Origin: Alkalihalobacillus alcalophilus ATCC 27647 = CGMCC 1.3604
GTDB taxonomy: Bacteria > Bacillota > Bacilli > Bacillales > Bacillaceae_D
Length of the DNA stretch: 64,000 bases
Assembly: GCF_000292245.2 (NCBI RefSeq)
Contig: NZ_ALPT02000007.1
Location: forward strand, 1 to 64,000
Reading direction: 5' to 3'
Of the stretch, positions 9,617-18,400 are shown in pieces (positions within the stretch are counted from its first letter, which is position 1; the number at the start of each line of letters is the position of its first letter). A model generated the notes under the pieces. That model had not been told where the DNA came from. It searched no databases and saw only the letters and a list, made by a program, of their open reading frames with translations. The position numbers and the translations under genes were made by a program.

Positions 9617-9647
9617 ATTCGCTAGGTGACACAAGCACCTAGCGAAT
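9617..9647 (-). terminator. Perfect 12-bp inverted repeat abutting the stop codon
   Basis: The arms ATTCGCTAGGTG and CACCTAGCGAAT flank a seven-base loop. The hairpin begins at the base next to the stop codon of the gene at 9648. A T-run is lacking, so it may act as an mRNA 3' end stabiliser rather than a true terminator. Confidence 0.55.
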
Positions 9648-11244
9648 CTACACCATTCCAATTAACGTATAAGAAATACTAACAATATGATGATTCAGCA
9701 TGATCAATTCATTCATAATATCTACATAAACAGAACTAAGTCGACTGCTCTGATTACTGCCACTATTAAAATGTTGGAACCGTAAGTCTTTTTCTTTACG
9801 TAAGATGATTGGATTACGATTAATGACTTCTATCGCTTTCTCCCTATCATTTTCATCAAATGCGTTTATGACCATATGATAGTTCGTTGATACTTCTTCA
9901 AATAAATGAGAGATCCCCTTTGCTTCCCATTCTTTTAAATTCGTTTGGGCACCTTCAAGCTTCGTAGTCGTCAGAGCAATATGTTGCAATGAATCCGAAA
10001 TTCCTTCTAAATGATTGTTAATATAAAGATACTTTAAGCTTTCTTCCGACTCTTCATCGGTAAGGTCTTTTTGAGTTATTTTTTGCAAGTAATGATAAAT
10101 ACTTTTATATATTTCATCTATATTATCCTCATATCGAATTACAGCTTGACGATGCACAGGGTTGTGGGCATCAAGTAAATCATCAAAATGGTGGAGCATA
10201 TGTTCATCAATCAACTTCGCCATATTCCCTAATTCCTTCCTTGTTTGAATAAGAGCAATCGTTGGAACTTCAAGACTCTCATTCTCCAAGTACTTAATAT
10301 GCTTCGTTACTTTTTCTTTGTACGGCAACAAAAGGACCATCCAATCGGCAAATTTATTACAAAATGGCAATAAAACAAGTAAATTTACGATATTAAAAAT
10401 GGTATGAGCATTGGCGATTTGACGTTCAATTCCTCCCCCAACTGCCTCAAGTCCATAAACAAACAGTTGCGTAAACGGCAAAAATAGTAAAACACCAATT
10501 ATTTTAAAAAATCGCATGGGCAACAGCCGTTCTTTGAGCATCCTTTGATGAACTAATACTCGATATGAGCGCTGTTACGACCGTTCCGACATTCGCCCCA
10601 TACACAATAGCGATAGAAGCTTCAATGGTCAGTGAACCACTTGCGGCTAATGTCATCGCAATCGCAATGGCCGCTGCACTATTTTGAATGATTGCTGTAA
10701 AAATTAAGGCAATTAAAACCGTCAAAAGAAGATTATCAGTTAAATAGATAAAAGCATTTGTCAATTCTGGATTATGCTGAATCGGCAGCATCGCATCGGT
10801 TATAATCGCCATTCCAAAAAAAACAAAGCCAAAACCTAACACAATACTTCCTATTGATTTCATCTGCTGTTTACTTAATAAAAAAATACACACACCGAGT
10901 GCGATAAATAAAAGAGCATAATCCGTTATTTTAAAAGCAATTAATTGCACCGTTATGGTCGTTCCGATTGCCGAGCCTAACATAAGACCCATCGCTTGCC
11001 TTAACGTTAACAAGCCTGCGTTAACAAAACCAACGACCATAACAGTAGCCGCACTAGACGACTGTAGAACAGCGGCTAGCGTTATACCTGCAAGCGAACC
11101 GAAGAATTGGTTCTTCGTCACTTTACTCAAAAAATTCTTCAAGTGATGGGATGCTGATTTTTTCAAACCTTCACTCGCAATATACATCCCATATAAAAAA
11201 ATTCCAATCCCACCTAACACCCCTATAACCATTGGCCAAATCAT
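9648..11244 (-). pseudogene. Na/Pi cotransporter family protein, frameshifted in a T6 run
   Basis: Two frames together make one NptA/YjbB-like Na+/phosphate cotransporter of about 530 residues, the usual family length. The first frame holds the repeat with the signature LQSSSAATVMVVGFVNAG and its second copy IIQNSAAAIAIAMTLAASG. The second frame continues with FLPF, GGGIERQIANAHTIFNIVN and a C-terminal PhoU-like helical domain. The join is at 10506-10511, where six T residues (minus strand) are followed directly by AA. With five T residues the frame would read on as AHAIFKIIGVLLFLPF. It may be a real mutation, a sequencing error, or a shifty UUU-UAA site. The start at 11244 has an AGGAGGGG ribosome site. 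Confidence 0.85.
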
Positions 11245-11381
11245 ACAAACCCCTCCTCTCAAAATCATTTCTCTAATAATGGATAAACAATATTGAACCC
11301 GCTTTCATTTTCCATTAATTTAAGAGAGCACTTTTCTTAGAAAGCCATTTGAATAGGATAGGGATGTCAGGCAGAAATTGT

Positions 11382-12191
11382 TCATTTCAAAATAGACTTA
11401 TTATTTATACTCCCACATATATTCTTTGGAATATCTTTAATACTATCTAGAATAAAAGTCGGTTTATCGAGCGACTTTTCTGCCATATCCTTCGTTGTAA
11501 TCCCAGTTAAAACGAGGATACTTGAAATCCCTACATCATTTGCCATTTTGATATCTGTTTCTAAACGATCCCCTACCATATAACAATTTGACTTTTCAAG
11601 ACCGAGTTTTTTTAAGGCTGCATCGGCCATCAAAGTCGATGGTTTACCAACAACCAAGTCAATCTTTTGACCAGTCGCTCCTTCGATTGCCCCGATCATC
11701 GCTCCACAATCGGGTATCTCTCCACCTTCAATTGGACAAGTTCTATCTGGATTTGTGGCAATAATTTTTGCTCCATTACGCCATGCCTGATATGCTGAAT
11801 TTAGCTTATCGTACGAAAAGGAGCGATCCCATGATAAAACAACATAGCTTGCCTTTAGAGGATTGTTTGTAATAGGAATGGAGAGAGCTTTTAGTTCGGC
11901 AAATAAAGGGGTCTCACCAATAACCAAAACACGCTCATCCTCACCTAAATTCGCTTTAAGATAATTGGCCATAATGTAATTAGAATTTAAGACCTCGTCT
12001 AAAGTTGTCACAATCCCCATCTTCCAAAGCTTTTCAACATAGGAATGCCTTGAAGCAATAGGCTTATTCGATAAAAATAAAACACGATCTCCCTTCTCCT
12101 TCAATTCACTAATCGTTTGAGCCGAACCTTCTATCGCCTTTTCCCCTAAATAAACCGTTCCATCTAAATCAAAGATAAATCCCCTTGTCAT
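11382..12191 (-). CDS. HAD superfamily IIA phosphatase (NagD/YutF-like)
   Basis: The protein begins with the HAD nucleophile motif FDLDGTVYLG (Asp8 and Asp10), has motif II in FLSNKP, the motif III lysine in VVGKPS and motif IV in GDRLETDI. The C2-type cap places it among NagD and p-nitrophenyl-phosphatase-like enzymes acting on small phosphorylated metabolites. A frame extends to 12281, but the ATG at 12191 starts exactly at the domain and follows GGAGGG. The ribosome-site segment is duplicated in tandem (GTTTGGAGGGT twice). It lies between phoU and the phosphate cotransporter, which suggests a phosphate-linked role. Confidence 0.85.
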   Translation of the reverse strand: MTRGFIFDLDGTVYLGEKAIEGSAQTISELKEKGDRVLFLSNKPIASRHSYVEKLWKMGIVTTLDEVLNSNYIMANYLKANLGEDERVLVIGETPLFAELKALSIPITNNPLKASYVVLSWDRSFSYDKLNSAYQAWRNGAKIIATNPDRTCPIEGGEIPDCGAMIGAIEGATGQKIDLVVGKPSTLMADAALKKLGLEKSNCYMVGDRLETDIKMANDVGISSILVLTGITTKDMAEKSLDKPTFILDSIKDIPKNICGSINNKSILK

Positions 12192-12293
12192 CCAAACACC
12201 CTCCAAACACCCTCCAAACATAAATGATATTCCCAACAAAAATGTCGAAATCCCTCGAGTAGTAAAACATTTATACTTCAATTAAAAAATTTA

Positions 12294-12941
12294 TCATTCA
12301 ATCAAGTACGTCACTTTTTCTATTTGGCGAGTGACATTGACAACATGGTCCGCACTCCGCTCTAAATAGCGAGTGACTAACAATAAATTAGCTAAAGATT
12401 CAATTTGCTCGGTGTTACGTCTCATTTCAGATACAATATATAAGTGGATTTGATGAAAATAGTTATCAACAATATCATCTTGTTCAGCAATTTCCTTTGC
12501 TTGGCTGAGGTTTTTATTTTGGACTACCTCCATACTGCCTTTGAGCATCGAGCATGTGAGACGACACATTTCCTTCAATTCCATATATAATTGAGAATCG
12601 GCTCGTATACTCGTGTCTTTTCCTAAATCCGCAATGTTGACCGCTTGATCTCCAATCCGTTCATATTCTCTAGAAATTCTATTCATCGTTGTTAACGCTT
12701 GCAGTTCTTTAGGCAACGGAGGTTGTATCATTAATAACTCCAAAATCGAAGAATGAATTTTATAATCGAAATCGTCAACCTTTAAATCCAATTCCAAGAC
12801 TTTATGACTCTTCTCCTCCTTTTTCGATACTAAAGAATCAACCGCTAGCTCTAACTCCCTTCTCGTTAGCTCCGCCATTCTAATAATCTTCTTTTCTACC
12901 TTATGGATGGCATGAGTAAATGTTTGTAAATTATCCCTCAT
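12294..12941 (-). CDS. phoU: PhoU family phosphate signalling/transport regulator
   Basis: The 215-residue all-helical protein has two PhoU repeats with the metal-binding patterns ISREYERIGDQAVNIAD and LERSADHVVNVTR. PhoU links phosphate uptake to PhoR-PhoB/PhoP signalling. Here it is not beside pst genes but beside a Na/Pi cotransporter that carries its own PhoU-like tail, which suggests control of that transporter. A GAGGAGG ribosome site lies seven bases before the ATG. Confidence 0.9.
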   Translation of the reverse strand: MRDNLQTFTHAIHKVEKKIIRMAELTRRELELAVDSLVSKKEEKSHKVLELDLKVDDFDYKIHSSILELLMIQPPLPKELQALTTMNRISREYERIGDQAVNIADLGKDTSIRADSQLYMELKEMCRLTCSMLKGSMEVVQNKNLSQAKEIAEQDDIVDNYFHQIHLYIVSEMRRNTEQIESLANLLLVTRYLERSADHVVNVTRQIEKVTYLIE

Positions 12942-12991
12942 CTAAAAACCTCCTCATGTTCGACAAGTTTTCGACAGATGCTGTCACCTGT

Positions 12992-13044
12992 CAAAAAAAG
13001 CCCACAACAAAGTCACTTCTATATGACTTGTTGTAGGCTTCTCA
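12992..13044 (-). terminator. Strong rho-independent terminator downstream of the glpP remnant
   Basis: On the minus strand AGCCTACAACAAGTCA pairs with TGACTTTGTTGTGGGCT around a short loop and is followed by seven T residues. It would end transcription coming from glpP. Next to it (12960-12992) lies a degenerate GACAGATGCTGTCACCTGTC motif of the dispersed repeat. Confidence 0.85.
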
Positions 13045-13088
13045 TCAGATCTCCGGCCCTATATTAAGTTATATTCACAAGATCGAAA

Positions 13089-13464
13089 TTATATTTCTAA
13101 GTCCCAAAGTTCTGTATTCCCTCCAGAAACAGCTAATGAGCCTGCTTCTAGTGCTCTCATCACTTCTTCTTTGTCTGAAATTAATCCACCTGCGATAATA
13201 GGAAGATCTGAGCGTTCCGTCAAATCCTCAATCACCTTTGGAATCACACCTGGTAACACCTCAATCGCATCAGGTCTACTCGCAGCTATCATGGACATCG
13301 ATTTATTAATAGCACTACTGTCAATTAAAAAAGTACGCTGTATCGATAAGAGCCCTTCTGCTCGAGCAATTTTAATTAATTGATTTTTAGTGGTGATAAT
13401 CCCATGTGGTTTGATTCTTCTCGCTAAATATTGAATACCATCTTTATTGCTAGCTAGACCTCCA
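13089..13464 (-). pseudogene. glpP: Glycerol-3-phosphate responsive antiterminator GlpP, 5' end lost to a TnpB insertion
   Basis: The frame can be read without a start from the element boundary at 13465 to the stop at 13089. It gives GlpP-like segments KPHGIITTKNQLIKIAR, GLLSIQRTFLIDSSA, PDAIEVLPGVIPKVI and PIIAGGLISDKEEV. GlpP binds glycerol-3-phosphate and leader mRNA to allow read-through of terminators before glpF/glpD. The N-terminal third is missing. The sequence on the far side of the element does not supply it, so a deletion accompanied or followed the insertion. No glp target genes are in the window. Confidence 0.85.
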
Positions 13465-13465
13465 T

Positions 13466-14895
13466 TGAACTACTCCCGCTTATCGACCTTGCGGTCTGAT
13501 TGAAGTGGGAGATTCTTGGGAACAGAGCATACTTGCCAGCGGATTTCTTTGCCAACAGAGGTTTCTCTTATAGACCAAGCTATCCCCGTCGATTCCTACG
13601 GTTCTATATATTGTTTAAGCCAAGTCGAGGGTTCTTACCCCTTCGGCTAGAATGTTTTTGCTGGCATTGATATCTCGATCGTGATGTTTATGGCAAATAG
13701 GACACGTCCAATCCCTTATTTCAAGAGATTTCTTGCCCTCTTGATGTCCACATTCGGAACAGATTTGACTAGATGGAAACCACCTGCTTATTTTCACAAT
13801 GGTTTTCCCGTACCATTTCGCTTTGTATTCTAATTTTGATACAAAGGCAGACCAGGATACATCCGAGATCGATTTGGCTAATTTATGATTGCGTAACATT
13901 CCTTTGGTGTTCAAATCTTCGATACAGATCACATCGTGGTTTTTGATGATGTCTGTACTTAGTTTGTGAAGGAAATCGTCACGTTGGTTCCTGACTCTTT
14001 CGTACAATCTAGCCACTTTGCGTTTTTGCTTCTGATAGTTTTGGGCATCAAATAGATGAATACCCTTATTTTTGGCCTGTAACGCACGTCTTGAAAGTTT
14101 TCGCTGTTCACGTCTTAATTTCTTTTCCATTTTGGCTGTGAACGTATGATTGTCCACCTTGTGACCATCCGAAAAAACCGCAAAGTCCGTGATGCCTAAA
14201 TCTATACCAATAGATGAATCCGTTTTCTTCAAGGGCTGTACGTCTGTTTCGACTAGAATGGATACAAAGAACTTTCCGCTTGGATTTCGTCTGACTGTAG
14301 CGTTTAGAATACGCCCTTCAACCTCACGACTTTTAGCGAACTTCACTAGCCCAAGTTTAGGCAACTTGATTTTGTTGTCTACTATGGCAATGTTGCTATT
14401 TGTTTCTTTCGTGGTGTAGGATTGTACCTGATTCTTTTTTGATTTGAAGCGTGGCACTTTATTTTGTTTCTTGAAGAATCGAGTATAGGAATCAGCAAGG
14501 TTTTTTCAGGGAGGATTGAAGGGCAATGCTATCCACTTCTTTTAGCCATACGAATTCCTTTTTTAGTTGCGTTAATTGGGCCGAACAAGAAGAATACGTT
14601 AACCCTTTGCCTGTTTCTTTGTATGTATCGTTCCATTTCCCTAAAAAGCGATTGAATACGAAACGAGAACAGCCGATGGTTTTGGCAATCAGGGTTTCTT
14701 GTTCTTTGGTTGGGTAAAGACGAAATTTGTACGCTTTGTTGATGAGCATTGTTTTCACCTCAGATAGGAATGTATGTTCTTATTATACCCTAACAAGAAT
14801 CTCTTTGGCTACCGCCAACCGACATTCATCTCCCCCTTATCGTTGGGCTTCTCCCTTCACACGATTGAAGATGGAGTCTTCTGTCGGGAAGTGAT
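13466..14895 (-). mobile_element. IS200/IS605-type element with TnpB only (copy A)
   Basis: The right end begins TGAACTACTC at 13466 with a stem-loop (CTCCCGCTT ... AAGTGGGAG). The left end carries the GGGCTTCTCCCTTC ... GAGTCTTCTGTCGGGAA hairpin and stops near GTGAT at 14895. Both ends match copy C at 42148-43565. There is no TnpA gene, so it would depend on a transposase in trans. The segment from the 3' end of tnpB through the right end is where the guide (omega) RNA of TnpB nucleases is encoded. The adjacent 20 bases on the minus strand, ATGGAGGTCTAGCTAGCAAT, would be its guide. Confidence 0.85.
13615..14758 (-). pseudogene. tnpB: TnpB RNA-guided nuclease of copy A, broken by a 1-nt insertion
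   Basis: Two frames (14758-14492 and 14457-13615) make one TnpB of about 380 residues. The N-terminal OrfB helix-turn-helix region reads INKAYKFRLYPTKEQE. RuvC residues lie in GIDLGITDFAVFSD, ICIEDLNTKGM and HHDRDINASKN, with a four-cysteine zinc ribbon CSECGHQ...WTCPIC. At about 14502-14507 it has one more T/A in a homopolymer than copy C, which changes ALQSSLKNLADSY to ALQSSLKKPC and a stop. The catalytic half is intact. Confidence 0.85.
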
Positions 14896-14917
14896 AAAAT
14901 TACTCACACCCACTAGT

Positions 14918-15300
14918 TTCATTACTTATCCTTGTTTATTCGCACCATAATTTCTGCAATTCTAGAATTTCATTACCTATTCCGATTAATTCGCACCCTA
15001 ATTCAGGAAATTCCACTTTTTCATTACTTATCCTAGCTTTTTCGTACCCTAATTTCTGCTAATCTCGAATTTCATTACCTATTCCGATTAATTCGCACCC
15101 TAATTCAGGAAATTCCACTTTTTCATTACTTATCACCGGTTTTTCGCAACCTAATCCTCCCAATCTCAAAGTTTCATTACTTATCATCAGTTTTTCGTAC
15201 CCTAATTTCTGCTAATCTCGATTTTCATTACCTATCATTAGTTTTTCGTACCCTAATCCTCCCAATCTCAAAGTTTCATTACTTATCCTAGCTTTTTAAT
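14918..15300. repeat. 51-bp tandem repeat array (8 units)
   Basis: The core TTCATTAC recurs at 14918, 14969, 15020, 15071, 15122, 15173, 15224 and 15275, exactly 51 bp apart, each followed about 18 bases later by TTCGYACCCTAAT. Pairs of units are nearly identical, which suggests two-unit duplications. The array lies downstream of the subtilase gene; a second array of the same family lies upstream of it at 20682-21150. Confidence 0.93.
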
Positions 15301-15330
15301 AATTCCAAGTACCTGCCCCCATCCTAGATC

Positions 15331-15368
15331 GTCAAAAAAGCACCCTCAAGCTGAGGATGCTTTTCGTT
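15331..15368 (-). terminator. Terminator of the subtilase gene, GCATCCTC family hairpin
   Basis: A stem of AAAAAGCACCCTC and GAGGATGCTTTT surrounds a short loop and is A-rich on one side and T-rich on the other, so it can work in both directions. It lies 34 bases past the subtilase stop. Closely similar hairpins occur at 30756, 33983, 36587, 43850 and 48876. Confidence 0.85.
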
Positions 15369-15401
15369 TAATTTTTAGTTTTATCACTAAGGTTTCGAAC
15401 T

Positions 15402-18400
15402 TTAAGCTCTTCTTCTAGTGCGAACGCTCATTGCTAGTGCACCTATTAATAAGAGCGTCACACCTAGTGCTATTAGATTATAAGTGTTCGTGGCTGTGTC
15501 AGGTAATTTTTTATCTGAACCTGATCCAGAAACGTCTTTACCTGTTTCTTTATCCTTCACATTAGAATCTTTATCTTTTGGAGCTTCTTTCGTTGGAGAT
15601 TCAGTTTTCGGATCTTCTTTGACTGGATCTTCCTTATCCGGATCTTCCTTACTTGGATCTTCTTTCACTGGATCTTCTTTATCCGGATCTTCTGTTACCG
15701 GATCTTCTTCTACTTCCTTAATATTGTTAATCGTAATAGATTGAACGACTTCAAAACCTAAAGCGTCTTTCAAGTAAACAGTGTAGGTTCCATTCTCTGT
15801 TACTTGGAATGCTTTTGTTTCTAAGTCAATGTCTTGACCTGCTTCGGCAAAGTCTGAAACGGTAAGTTCACCTGATAACCATTTTAATGCTTCGACATCA
15901 GCGTCTGTTTCTACCGTTACCGTGATTGGTCCTTCTGTTGGTTCAACAGTAGATGGAATTAATGTTAGCTCTGGCTCTACTGCTGGTTCTGTAATATTGT
16001 CTACTTCAATCACTTGAACGGCTTCAACGTCAGCACTGTTTTTCACATAGACTGTGTATGTTCCATTTTCACTTACTTCGAAGGATTTCTCAGCTAGATC
16101 AATGGTATGGCCAGCCTCTGCAAAATCTGCCACTTCTTTTTCACCTTGTAACCATTTCATCGCGACAAGATCGAGTTCACTATCAGTATCAACCGTAATC
16201 GTAATCGGTCCTTCTGTTGGGTCTGTTGTTGAAGGAGTTAACGTCACTTCTACAGGTGCCAAATTAGGATCGATAATGTTCGTAATCGTAATCGTTTGGA
16301 CTTCTTCTACGTCTAAGTCATTTTTTACATAGACGGTATACGTCCCATTTTCAGTTACATCAAACGACTTCGCATCTAAGTCGACTTCATTTCCTGCTTC
16401 TGCAAAGTCCAGCACTTCTTTTTCACCTTGAAGCCATTTAATTGAAACTAATTCTGCTTCTGTGTTTGTATCAACCGTAATCGTTACGGGACCTTCTGTC
16501 AGTTCCTTTGTCGAAGCGGTTAAATCAATTGAAAAGCTCTCTTGATTTGGCTCTGTAATATTTTCGACCGTAATCGTTTGAACCGCTTGAACTCCTAAGC
16601 TGTTTTCTACAAAAACTGTGTAAGTTCCGTTTGCCGTCACTTCGAATGAACTCTCCTCAAGAGAAATGTTCTCTCCTTCATGAGCAAAATCTTCAACGGT
16701 TTTCTCACCTAATAACCATTTCATGGCGACTAATTCAGCCGTACTGTCAGTTTCAACAGTTACCGTTAATGGTCCTTCTGTTGGTTCAACAGTAGATGGT
16801 GTTAACGTGACAGCTACCGGCTCTTGTGCCTCCGTAATATTGTCAACGACTATTACTTTGACCGCTTCTACCTCTTGCTCATTTTTAGCATAAACCGTAT
16901 AAGCTCCATTTTCGCTTACTTCAAACGATTTTGCGTCAAAATCAATGGCATTTCCAGCTTCTGCAAAATCTCCCGCTGTCTTTTCACCTTGCAACCATTT
17001 TAATTCTGTCAAATCGACTACACTATCGGTTTCAATTGAAATCGTCACGGGACCTTCTGTTGGTTCTGTAGTTGAAGGAGTTAAGGTAACCGTAAAGTCC
17101 TCTACCACTTCTTCCTCTTCTTCTTTTACATTAAAAGTGATGATTTCTTCGGTACTATTTTCACCAGCATCATAAACCGTTAACGTTAATTGTTTTTCAC
17201 CTGGTGTTAAATCGGTAAGTGGAATCGCAAATGTACCATCTCGTTCTAAAGCAAGCGTTCCGTTCCCTTCATCATTTCCGGCTCCATCTGCTAATTCGTA
17301 AGTCACCGTTATCATGTCATTCACGTCATAAGGGATGCCATGCATGCCCCAATCAATGTTATTTCCGAAATCAACAAACTTATCCAAAACCGTACCTGTT
17401 AGCTCATATTCCGTTCCTTCGATTTCTTCGTCGACCGTATCAAAGACAACTTCAGGTGAAGAGGCTTTGACAAATAAGGGGCCATCCCACGCTAATAGAT
17501 CTGGTGCTCCCGATGAATACTGATTGAAATCAACTGTATAGACTCCATCTGGAATTGGTTTTAACTCTTCATCTTCCCAGTCATAGAATGTCCCATTAAT
17601 CGGAAGTGTCCATGCCCCAGCTGAAATATTTCCACTCGCTAAGTAACCAATATACCCATCACCATATGGACCACCTTGAGGGTTTGCTAAATCCCATACT
17701 TCAATAATCATGGCTGGGTGCTCATTGTACAGTTCAAATTCAAGAGAGGTCGTATCTCGTTTCCCATCTCCATTTGGTGAAATCACATCATCTACTAGCT
17801 CATAATAAGCGATACCTGTTGGGCCTTGTTCTGTAGAAAATTCTGCTGCAAATGGAAGAAGTAACTCAGTTGTGTCACTTTTTAAGTGAATATAGCCGAG
17901 AAGTTCATTGCCTGCAGCTCCTTCTCCACTTGGAACGTTTAACGTAACCGTAAGCAAATGCTCATCCGATAAAGTAAAGGAATTGGCATCGACCGTTACG
18001 TTCGCTCCAGCCATATCGCCTGTCCCATTTTTTGTCACTTCAACAGATACATCAAATTCACTCTCTGTACTTACTAAATTTTTGACATAAATTTCTCTCG
18101 TGACGGTTCTTTCATTTTCAGGGTCTGGTTCCACTTTTCCAAATGTGACTGTCCCCTTAATGTTATCGTGTTCTTCATCTTGAAATTCAGTCGTCCCTAG
18201 GGAATAAGCCAAAGCATTCGTAGTGGCTGCTTTTACCGGTTGAACGAGACCTGGCCCTTGGGCGAAGACATCAAATCTAGTTGTATCTAATTGTTTTGCC
18301 GTATTCGAAATAGCTACCTTAATATCAAAAGGCGTCCAATCTGGATTTTTCTGTTTCAATAAGGCGGCAATCGCTGCTACGTGCGGGGTAGCCATACTCG

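Noticed and set aside
15484..17523. Several plus-strand frames of 80-110 residues opposite the subtilase gene
   Set aside because: They are antisense shadows of the repetitive, acidic coding sequence of the protease.
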